Source: Flavobacteriaceae bacterium (GTDB lineage Bacteria; Bacteroidota; Bacteroidia; Flavobacteriales; Flavobacteriaceae). From it: a DNA stretch of 40,063 nucleotides. This document shows positions 32,919-39,499 of this stretch, piece after piece. The DNA lies in assembly GCA_016780065.1 (NCBI GenBank), contig JADHML010000009.1, forward strand, positions 1-40,063, written 5' to 3'. Made by a program: the position numbers and the translations under genes. Numbering within the stretch: the stretch's first letter is position 1; each line of letters opens with the position of its first letter. The notes below the pieces were generated by a model. The model made no database searches, was not told where the DNA came from, and saw only the letters and a list, made by a program, of their open reading frames with translations.

Positions 32919-33803
32919 TTAGTATTGTTTAAGTACTTCAAATTCGTCATAGGTCAACACCCATTGGCTATTGATGTTTTCCCATTTTTCTTGATATATT
33001 TTCCCCTCTCCAATGTTCATACTCCAAAGTGAGGATATGAATGCTGATCGATTGGTTGTAGTCTTAAATGTAGGATTGTGATAGGTGATGTTTTTAGCAC
33101 CGTTTTCAATAAGAGCGGACCAAAAATCTTGAATTGATTTTTTTCCATGAAATGAGCCGAAAGGGAAGGCGTTCATTGTAGAATCAAAAGAATACCCATT
33201 TCCACAAACCATAGCATTGCCATCATTGAACCCATATATCCAAGCGATAGATGTGTTTATGACCTCCTCCAAAACCCGATGACTTTCAGTAGGGTTCATC
33301 GAACTGACTCGTGGGGTTTCAAACTGATTCAATACCTGAAAGTCATCATAAGTGAGTACCCATTTGTCAAATTTCTTTTCCCATTTTTCTTGAAATATAA
33401 TTCCACTACCTACATTCATACTCGAATGGGCTGATAAAAACACAGTGGTCTCGTTGATTACCTCAACACTCACATCTGTGTATACTAAGTTGTTGGCACC
33501 AGATTCAACAAATGAAATCCAAAAATCTGAGATTTCCTCGATCCCATTTTTGATTCCTATCGGGGTTACTTTCATAAGCGCCTTTTGATCGTATCCAGCC
33601 AAGCATGTTTCAACATCTCCTTTGTTGAATGCGTTAATCCAATCTTTACTGGCTTGTATAACCTCTAAAGCGACTAGGTGGTGTGTGGTCGGTTTGTGGT
33701 CTTGATAGGATTGTATGGATTGGTTTTCATTTTGTGACAGGCCTTTTAGAGAAATAAAGACAAGTCCCAAAAAAATAAGGTTTCTGACGGTTGTAGGTTT
33801 CAT
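32919..33803 (-). CDS. Secreted protein with two tandem NTF2/SnoaL-like domains
   Basis: 294 residues: a signal peptide (to about GLSQ), then two repeats of about 110 residues. Equivalent blocks are WINAFNKGDVETCL / WIYGFNDGNAMVCG, FWISFVESGANNLVYTD / FWSALIENGAKNITYHN, SSMNVGSGIIFQEKWEK / WSMNIGEGKIYQEKWEN, and KWVLTYDDFQVL / QWVLTYDEFEVL. This is the cone-shaped SnoaL/DUF4440 pattern duplicated in one chain. Such folds are small-molecule isomerases, hydrolases or binding proteins; the substrate is unknown. Each repeat keeps one Cys near its start. It lies 80 bases after a Crp/Fnr-type regulator, with a CRP-like dyad between them. Confidence 0.8.
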   Translation of the reverse strand: MKPTTVRNLIFLGLVFISLKGLSQNENQSIQSYQDHKPTTHHLVALEVIQASKDWINAFNKGDVETCLAGYDQKALMKVTPIGIKNGIEEISDFWISFVESGANNLVYTDVSVEVINETTVFLSAHSSMNVGSGIIFQEKWEKKFDKWVLTYDDFQVLNQFETPRVSSMNPTESHRVLEEVINTSIAWIYGFNDGNAMVCGNGYSFDSTMNAFPFGSFHGKKSIQDFWSALIENGAKNITYHNPTFKTTTNRSAFISSLWSMNIGEGKIYQEKWENINSQWVLTYDEFEVLKQY

Positions 33804-33858
33804 GATATAAATGATTAATGATTTTTTACAAAGAAAAGCATGAAGACGAGCTCTCTCC

Positions 33859-33874
33859 TGTGACTTTGGTTACA
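33859..33874 (-). promoter_or_regulatory. Possible Crp/Fnr-type operator
   Basis: TGTAA-CCAAAG-TCACA on the minus strand, nine of ten bases of the classic TGTGA-N6-TCACA dyad. It lies 56-71 bases upstream of the secreted NTF2-like gene and just after the regulator gene. A role as the regulator's binding site is inferred; Bacteroidota Crp homologues may prefer other sequences. Confidence 0.35.
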
Positions 33875-33883
33875 AGTCTTAGA

Positions 33884-34501
33884 TCATTTTTTGTTGATGA
33901 CAATCATCTTTTGACCAAGTTTTATTTTACTCTCACTTTCTAGTGATTTTAACAGTCTTGAAATGACTTCTCTTGTTGATCCCAATTCTCTAGCCAATTC
34001 TTGATGAGATTTTCTAATAACATCTCGATGAGCTTTAGAGGTTAAATATTCTATTAAGCGATCTTTTAAAGGTTTGAAAGCTATGTTGGCATATTGATGC
34101 ATCAGATCATTGTAACTATCAATAAAGGTTTTAGTTGTATAATCATTCCAAGATTTGTATTTATAGTTCCAATCGCGAGCAAATCTCACTGGGATGTTTA
34201 AAAGCGTTGAATCATTTTCTATGACAGCATTGACATAGCTTTTACATGCAGAAAAACAAGCACACAATGACAAAGTACAAGTTTCCATACTGTTCAAATA
34301 GTATATCAAGATTTCTCGGTCTTCAAACGTTTGATAAACCCTTACTTTTCCCTTCAAAACAATTTTTAAGACTTTGATGTATTTCTGACTTTCGATAATC
34401 AAATCCCCTGATTTGTGAGTCGTTATGTAGGCATATTTGTTCAACTCCTTTATGAGTTCTTTGTCTGTAATCTTTAATTGAGATATAAAAAGGTCAAGCA
34501 T
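33884..34501 (-). CDS. Crp/Fnr-family transcription regulator with a Cys cluster
   Basis: About 205 residues from ATG 34501 (MLDLFISQLK); an in-frame TTG at 34555 would add 18 polar residues and is less likely. N-terminal cyclic-nucleotide-binding-like barrel with KSGDLIIES and VLKGKVRVYQ, then a long helix, then winged helix-turn-helix SHQELARELGSTREVISRLL at about 165-184. In place of a cAMP phosphate cassette there are four cysteines at 75, 80, 82 and 86 (C-x4-C-x-C-x3-C), suggesting redox or metal sensing. The likely target is the downstream secreted gene, or itself. Confidence 0.85.
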   Translation of the reverse strand: MLDLFISQLKITDKELIKELNKYAYITTHKSGDLIIESQKYIKVLKIVLKGKVRVYQTFEDREILIYYLNSMETCTLSLCACFSACKSYVNAVIENDSTLLNIPVRFARDWNYKYKSWNDYTTKTFIDSYNDLMHQYANIAFKPLKDRLIEYLTSKAHRDVIRKSHQELARELGSTREVISRLLKSLESESKIKLGQKMIVINKK

Positions 34502-34767
34502 GATAGGGTGTGGGGTTCTTTTGATAATAGAATGATTGTTTGAGTTGCTAGACAACCTAAAACACCATAAGCAGATGCAATGTTAATGTAGATTTTAAAT
34601 GGAATGTTTCATAGGTTCAAATAGAAGCATGGTTGTAAGATTTAGGTTTTTTAAAATTACATAAATGTCAATCATAAAAAAAGCAAAATCTTTTTATAAC
34701 TTTTGATAAAATTTGTATCACCATTTTACCCATAAACCCTACTTTTATGCCTTTCAAATCGATTACA

Positions 34768-35712
34768 ATGCAAACTCAACCCTTAAAAACCCTTATTATA
34801 GGATCCGGACCTGCCGGATACACTGCTGCTATTTATGCTGCTCGCGCAGATCTTAAACCTGTTTTATACACTGGTATGGAGCCTGGCGGACAATTGACCA
34901 CGACAACTGAAGTTGATAACTTCCCTGGTTATCCAGAGGGTGTAGATGGCCCAACTATGATGGTGCAGCTCCAACAACAAGCAGAACGTTTTGGAACGGA
35001 AGTACATATTGGTATGGCAACTTCTGTTGAGCTTGCCCAAGAGGAGGGAGGCATTCATCGCGTAACGATCGATAATGATAAAGTTATAGAAACACAGACC
35101 GTCATCATTGCCACTGGAGCCACTGCTAAATATCTTGGATTGCCTAGCGAACAACGTTTACGTGGTGGAGGTGTATCTGCATGTGCGGTTTGTGATGGCT
35201 TTTTTTACAAAGGTCAAGAAGTAGCAATCGTCGGTGGTGGAGATACCGCTTGTGAGGAGGCTACTTATTTAGCTAACATTTGCACCAAGGTCACCATGTT
35301 GGTCCGAAAAGATCATATGCGTGCCTCAAAAGCGATGCAACACCGTGTGACCTCGACCCCCAACATAGATTTGCGTTACAACACAGAAATCGATGAGGTT
35401 TTGGGTGATCAGGTTGTAGAAGGATTACGTATGGTGAACAATCAAACTGGAGACAAAGAACAGATTGAAATCACAGGATTGTTTATTGCCATTGGCCACA
35501 AGCCGAATACAGATATTTTTAAAAACCAACTCGATATGGATGAGGCTGGTTACTTGATTACTGAAGGGAAGTCTACCCATACCAACCTTCCAGGCGTATT
35601 TGCTTCTGGTGATGTGCAAGACAAAGAGTATCGTCAGGCGGTTACCGCTGCCGGAACAGGTTGTATGGCTGCCCTAGATGCAGAACGTTATTTAGCAACC
35701 CTTTCGGTTTAG
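34768..35712 (+). CDS. trxB: Thioredoxin reductase
   Basis: FAD/NADPH enzyme that reduces thioredoxin. FAD motif GSGPAG at 12-17, redox CAVC at 139-142 followed by DG, NADPH motif GGGDTA at 156-161, and FASGDVQD near the C-terminus. 314 residues. ATG 34768 (MQTQPLK) is chosen over the in-frame ATG 34747 because it places the FAD motif at the usual distance and the upstream bases contain a TACTTTTA -7-like element overlapping 34747. It stands alone and converges with pspC, sharing 4 bases of stop codon. Confidence 0.95.
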   Translation: MQTQPLKTLIIGSGPAGYTAAIYAARADLKPVLYTGMEPGGQLTTTTEVDNFPGYPEGVDGPTMMVQLQQQAERFGTEVHIGMATSVELAQEEGGIHRVTIDNDKVIETQTVIIATGATAKYLGLPSEQRLRGGGVSACAVCDGFFYKGQEVAIVGGGDTACEEATYLANICTKVTMLVRKDHMRASKAMQHRVTSTPNIDLRYNTEIDEVLGDQVVEGLRMVNNQTGDKEQIEITGLFIAIGHKPNTDIFKNQLDMDEAGYLITEGKSTHTNLPGVFASGDVQDKEYRQAVTAAGTGCMAALDAERYLATLSV

Positions 35713-36743
35713 ATAAATCCTGACACATACCGCAAGCCAACTCCAATAGTTAACAAGATGGAGAACATCCAAACACCTAGTAAAACAAGGTGAAGCCCAA
35801 GTGTGTATGTGAGACTCGGATTTATGATCCATTTACCAAGTAATAACATATATATTACTGGAATGGCTGCCACTACTAGTACGGGAGCGACTGCCCACCA
35901 AACAGGAATGCCCATGTGTACGATGTCTAAAGGGGGCCAAAATGGATCTCCCAAAGTGATATCGAATAGTTCATATAGCCCTATCGTAAACAAAGCAACT
36001 AACAAAGCGAAAAGCCCCAATGAGCTCATGAAAACCAATACAAGACCTAAAAATTGCCTTAAAAAACCAAACAGTTTTTTGAATACATCAGCGATTTTTT
36101 TAAAAAAAACGTTGGTTTTAGAACGAATCTTATCTCCAGTTGCTTCGTAGTCCGTGTTTTTGACACGCTGTGCTACCTCATCAATACTTTCTTTAATTTT
36201 TTTTTCTAGGTTGGAGATGTTAATCGGCTCACCACGCATCATTAGTTTTTCTACTGTGGTCTTAGCTTCGGAAAGAATGATCCACAATACAAAGTAGATT
36301 AATATAAATCCACCCCACGAGAACAACCCCAAAATAAGCCATATCAAACGAACCCACTTGACTTGCAACCCAAAATAATGAGCCAACCCTGCAGCTACCC
36401 CACTAATGATTTTGTCGTCTGGATCTCTAAATAATTTTCGCTTATGTGTGGTTTTTTCTTCCTCATCAATCTCCTCTGTATCCATTTTGAAGGCATTAGG
36501 CTGCCCCATAGTTTCTATCACGTAAGTCACATCTTGAAGAGTGATGACTTGTCTTTGATGTGTGATTTTTTCGCTAAACAACTCTGCAATTCGCGACTCA
36601 ATATCAGTAAGTATTTCATCTCTCAGTGCTTGATCTCTGAAGTGGGTTTTTATGGCTTCTAGGTACTGTGATAAATTGTCATAGGCATTTTGATCTATAT
36701 AAAAATGTTGCCCTCCTAGGTTTATATTTAGGGTAGTATTCAT
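35709..36743 (-). CDS. PspC-domain envelope stress membrane protein
   Basis: 344 residues. An N-terminal cytoplasmic helical region (NTTLNINLGGQHFYIDQNAY through DVTYVIETMGQP) is followed by the PspC domain KLFRDPDDKIISGVAAGLAHYFG with its membrane helix (to about 160), a charged linker with helices, and three further membrane helices in the C-terminal third. PspC proteins sense or relay inner-membrane stress. It overlaps padR by 4 bases (ATGA), so it is under that regulator's promoter. Confidence 0.9.
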   Translation of the reverse strand: MNTTLNINLGGQHFYIDQNAYDNLSQYLEAIKTHFRDQALRDEILTDIESRIAELFSEKITHQRQVITLQDVTYVIETMGQPNAFKMDTEEIDEEEKTTHKRKLFRDPDDKIISGVAAGLAHYFGLQVKWVRLIWLILGLFSWGGFILIYFVLWIILSEAKTTVEKLMMRGEPINISNLEKKIKESIDEVAQRVKNTDYEATGDKIRSKTNVFFKKIADVFKKLFGFLRQFLGLVLVFMSSLGLFALLVALFTIGLYELFDITLGDPFWPPLDIVHMGIPVWWAVAPVLVVAAIPVIYMLLLGKWIINPSLTYTLGLHLVLLGVWMFSILLTIGVGLRYVSGFI

Positions 36744-37078
36744 GATGATTTAGGGTTTTTTGTTAATAATTCTACAGCCTGTTGAAGTTCTTCCCATCCA
36801 TTAGACAGTTCTTTCAAAAAAAGGATTCCTTCTTTTGTGATTTGATAATACTTTCGAGGGGGTCCACTAGTAGACTCTTCCCATTCATATTCTAACAAAC
36901 AAGCTGTTTTTAATCGAGCCAAAAGAGGGTAAAGGGTTCCTTCTACAACAATCATCTTCGCTTCTTTAAGATGGATTAAGATCTCCGTAGCGTATTTTCG
37001 ATCTTGAGCCAATACAGCCAAAATGCAATACTCCAATACTCCTTTACGCATTTGCGCTTTTGTGTTTTCCGTGTTCAT
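36740..37078 (-). CDS. PadR-family transcription regulator
   Basis: Winged-helix repressor of 112 residues from ATG 37078 (MNTENTKAQMRKG). PadR landmarks: RKGVLEYCILAVLAQ, the recognition region VVEGTLYPLLARLKTACLLEYEWEES, and GPPRKYYQITKEGILFL. An in-frame GTG three codons earlier overlaps the -7 box and is rejected. In this phylum PadR genes often precede PspC genes. A near-perfect dyad at 37108-37126 upstream is a likely operator for it. Confidence 0.92.
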   Translation of the reverse strand: MNTENTKAQMRKGVLEYCILAVLAQDRKYATEILIHLKEAKMIVVEGTLYPLLARLKTACLLEYEWEESTSGPPRKYYQITKEGILFLKELSNGWEELQQAVELLTKNPKSS

Positions 37079-37086
37079 TTTCAACA

Positions 37087-37094
37087 CAAATATA
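37087..37094 (-). promoter_or_regulatory. -7 promoter element of padR-pspC
   Basis: TATATTTG on the minus strand, ending 8 bases before the padR ATG, so the mRNA would have almost no leader. The place of its -33 box is occupied by the dyad at 37108-37126. Confidence 0.6.
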
Positions 37095-37107
37095 GGGTAT
37101 TCAAAGG

Positions 37108-37126
37108 TATTATGTATAACATAGTA
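37108..37126. promoter_or_regulatory. Dyad between divergent padR and DUF4442-type promoters
   Basis: TA-t-TATGT-ATA-ACATA-g-TA: perfect 5-bp arms TATGT/ACATA that extend after one mismatch. It covers the -33 positions of both divergent promoters (-7 boxes at 37087-37094 and 37144-37151). The ATGT/ACAT half-sites recall PadR operators, although the classical spacing is eight bases and here it is three. Confidence 0.5.
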
Positions 37127-37143
37127 CTAGTTATTTTTATTAA

Positions 37144-37151
37144 TATCTTTG
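37144..37151 (+). promoter_or_regulatory. -7 promoter element of the DUF4442-type gene
   Basis: TATCTTTG, an exact TAnnTTTG match, ending 5 bases before ATG 37157. It fixes the translation start at 37157 and rejects a longer open frame reaching back into padR. Confidence 0.6.
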
Positions 37152-37156
37152 ATTGT

Positions 37157-37612
37157 ATGAAAATCACTCCACGTTCTGTCAAATGGTTTAGCTTATTTAA
37201 GTTGCCCTTAGTATTTATTAGTGGGATTCGTTTAAGAAGTATTCAAGATGGAGTTTCTATCGTTGATGTTCGCCATAAGTGGATCAATCAAAATCCTTTT
37301 CGATCTATGTTTTGGGCGGTTCAGGGGATGGCGGCAGAGCTTGCTACTGGCGTATTATTGTTGGACGTAATTCAAAAAAAGAAAGTAAATATTTCCATGC
37401 TGCTCACTCAAACCGAAGCGAGTTTTTCCAAGAAAGCTACAGGAAAAATTGCTTTTAGATGTGAACAAGGATCACAAGCCAAACTTCTTGTCGAACAGGC
37501 TATAGAGAGTGGTCAAGGTGAAGGAGCATGGTTAGAATGTTCAGGAGTCGATGCTTCTGGTCAACAGGTTTGTCATTTTCGTTTCTTTTGGTCTGTGAAG
37601 CAAAAGAATTAA
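37157..37612 (+). CDS. DUF4442-type hotdog-fold protein
   Basis: 151 residues starting MKITPRSVKWFSLFKLPLVF. The pattern GIRLRSIQDGVSIVDVRHKWINQNPFRSMFWAVQGMAAELATGVLLL resembles the DUF4442 thioesterase-like family, in which the NPFRSMFWAVQ region replaces the usual hotdog active-site helix. Later strands CEQGSQAKLLVEQAI and HFRFFWSVK complete the fold. It may act on an acyl-CoA or acyl-ACP, but no catalytic residue can be assigned. Divergent from padR with a shared regulatory region; the longer open frame from 37004 lies in padR and is not used. Confidence 0.78.
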   Translation: MKITPRSVKWFSLFKLPLVFISGIRLRSIQDGVSIVDVRHKWINQNPFRSMFWAVQGMAAELATGVLLLDVIQKKKVNISMLLTQTEASFSKKATGKIAFRCEQGSQAKLLVEQAIESGQGEGAWLECSGVDASGQQVCHFRFFWSVKQKN

Positions 37613-37671
37613 CATTTCCACAACACTTTTAAATCTGTTTTTTTTATTATTTTGTTGTGTAAACCAGCGCC

Positions 37672-37869
37672 ATGTCTTCCAATATGTTAACCTATGCTAA
37701 GACGCTCTTAATAAAAGTCAGTTTTGACCCTTATTTGTTTAAAAGAGAGTTGCAGAAATCAACTCTTTATCTCATGCCCCACGAGTATTTGGCTCTTAAA
37801 CAATGGATTAAAAACGAGCTGTCTTTACAAGTGCAAAACCCTAAAGCTCTAATCTATTTTTTGGACTGA
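37672..37869 (+). CDS. Small conserved soluble protein (65 aa)
   Basis: 65 residues, MSSNMLTYAKTLLIKVSFDPYLFKRELQ and onward, mostly helical and charged. A second ATG at 37684 (MLTYAKT) fits better the start I remember for related short flavobacterial proteins and would give 61 residues. No function known. Its 3' end overlaps the end of oxyR by 29 bases on the opposite strand, unusual in extent for this window. Confidence 0.65.
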   Translation: MSSNMLTYAKTLLIKVSFDPYLFKRELQKSTLYLMPHEYLALKQWIKNELSLQVQNPKALIYFLD

Positions 37870-38788
37870 TTATTTTGACATCTTCGAAAGCAATAGCCGC
37901 CCTAACAATGCCACTGATAACTTCGTGAATGGCTTCTATGATTTGAAGTTTTAACTTTCTTTCATGATAGATCAAACTAATGGCTCTGGCTGGAGGAGGC
38001 GCTTTGAAACTTCTCAAGTTTTTTTGATCATCTTTTGTCATGGTTTTGGTGTGTAAGTAGGGGAGTAGTGTAATGCCAAGCCCCTCGTTTGCCAGATGTA
38101 CAAGAGTTTCAAAACTTCCACTTTTAATCGTAAAACTTTTTGTTTCCTTTTCAGCTTTGCTTGGACACAAGTTGAGAACATTATTACGAAAGCAGTGCCC
38201 GTCTTCTAGCAACAACATTTTTTCGTTTGATAAATCGTCCGAAGTAAGTTCTTTTTTTTGATGTAAAGTCGTAGAAGCTGGTACATAAGCCAAAAAGGGT
38301 TCATGATACAATACACGCTCTATGACTTTTTCTTCATTTAGAGGGGTAGCTGCGATAGCTGCATCTAAATCTCCCTCTCGTATGCGCTCTAACAACTGAT
38401 CGGTGTTGAGTTCCTCGATATGTAGTTGTAATGCAGAATACTTGTTGGTAATATTTCGCAGAAACATGGGTAGCAAAGTAGGCATAACAGTAGGAATGAT
38501 GCCCAGTCGGAAAACACCTCCCACAAACCCTTTTTCCTGATCAACAATGTCTTGCATACGCTCAGATTCAGCAACAATTTGTACAGCCTGTTCGATGATC
38601 TTTTCACCCACTGCGGTCAGTGCTATGGGTTTTTGGCTGCGGTCAAAAATTAAGATGTCTAACGCTTCCTCAAGTTTTTGCACTTGCATACTTAAAGTAG
38701 GTTGCGTTACAAAAGATTTTTCGGCAGCAAGTGTAAAATTTCGGTGTTCTGCAAGGGCGATGCAATATTTTAACTGGGTGATTGTCAT
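37841..38788 (-). CDS. oxyR: Hydrogen-peroxide-sensing LysR regulator OxyR
   Basis: 315-residue LysR-type regulator. N-terminal HTH: FTLAAEKSFVTQPTLSMQVQKLE. The peroxide-sensing pair Cys199 and Cys208 is in EDGHCFRNNVLNLC, at the same positions and spacing as in E. coli OxyR, so disulfide-based activation is expected. It likely controls catalase or peroxidase genes elsewhere; trxB nearby could reset it, but that is inference. Overlaps the small gene at 37672 by 29 bases at the 3' end. Confidence 0.95.
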   Translation of the reverse strand: MTITQLKYCIALAEHRNFTLAAEKSFVTQPTLSMQVQKLEEALDILIFDRSQKPIALTAVGEKIIEQAVQIVAESERMQDIVDQEKGFVGGVFRLGIIPTVMPTLLPMFLRNITNKYSALQLHIEELNTDQLLERIREGDLDAAIAATPLNEEKVIERVLYHEPFLAYVPASTTLHQKKELTSDDLSNEKMLLLEDGHCFRNNVLNLCPSKAEKETKSFTIKSGSFETLVHLANEGLGITLLPYLHTKTMTKDDQKNLRSFKAPPPARAISLIYHERKLKLQIIEAIHEVISGIVRAAIAFEDVKIISPKNRLEL

Positions 38789-38806
38789 AGTTTAAAGATG
38801 CATCAT

Positions 38807-39499
38807 TTAGTTTGGAATGACAACCATTTTCATTCGCACATTATCTTTAGGCCATTCGCGTTTATCGGTTGGTAGGTTGGCAATTTTATCTACCACATCC
38901 ATTCCCTGTATCACATTGCCAAAAACCGTATAATTTCCATCCAAGTGATAAGCTCCTGGTACTTGCTGGACAATAAAAAACTCATAGGGTGATGCCAGTC
39001 TGTGAGGGTTGTCAATTTCACTACTAGGCATGGATACTGCCCCTCTGTGATGGCGTAATCCGTTTTTAGTATCAGGCGGTAATAAATATTTGCCGATGGC
39101 TCGTCTCTTTTTAGAAGTACTCGTTTGATCTGAATTTCCTCCTTGAATAATAAAATCTTTTACAACTCTATGAAAGAAAGTGCCGTCAAAATATCCTTTA
39201 CTTGCGAGATAAATAAAGTTTGCCCGATGATAGGGTGTTTTTTGGTGAAGTTTGATGATAATGTTTCCATATTGTGTTTCAACGCGCACCTTGTCAGCAG
39301 AATTTTTTTGGGCGTATTCGAAAAAAAAAGGAATGGCATTTTCGTCTGTCAATACAAATTCTTTTTTAGGGGTAGGTTGAATAGGTTTTGGTTTTTCGGT
39401 AATTTGTGGCTTTGAAACCGCTAGGGGCTTGGGTTTAGTCGTACATCCAAGAACTACTCCAAGAGTGATGACATAAAAGAATAAAGAATGCAGTTTCAC
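38807..39499 (-). CDS. Lipoprotein cyclophilin-type peptidyl-prolyl isomerase
   Basis: 230 residues. Lipoprotein signal peptide with lipobox VVLGC at about residue 19, then a Pro/Lys-rich linker (about 22-50) and a cyclophilin domain with VETQYGNIIIKLH, FFHRVVKDFIIQGG and GNYTVFGNVIQGMDVVDKI. It folds exported proteins in the periplasm. Start is GTG at 39499, overlapping the Nudix gene's ATG by 12 bases head to head. A -7 box (CAAAAATA on +, TATTTTTG on -) at 39519-39526 lies inside the Nudix gene. Confidence 0.93.
   Translation of the reverse strand: MKLHSLFFYVITLGVVLGCTTKPKPLAVSKPQITEKPKPIQPTPKKEFVLTDENAIPFFFEYAQKNSADKVRVETQYGNIIIKLHQKTPYHRANFIYLASKGYFDGTFFHRVVKDFIIQGGNSDQTSTSKKRRAIGKYLLPPDTKNGLRHHRGAVSMPSSEIDNPHRLASPYEFFIVQQVPGAYHLDGNYTVFGNVIQGMDVVDKIANLPTDKREWPKDNVRMKMVVIPN

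Noticed and set aside
37004-37156. N-terminal 51-residue extension of the DUF4442-type gene.
   Set aside because: It is antisense to padR and lies upstream of the gene's own -7 box; the family domain starts at 37157.
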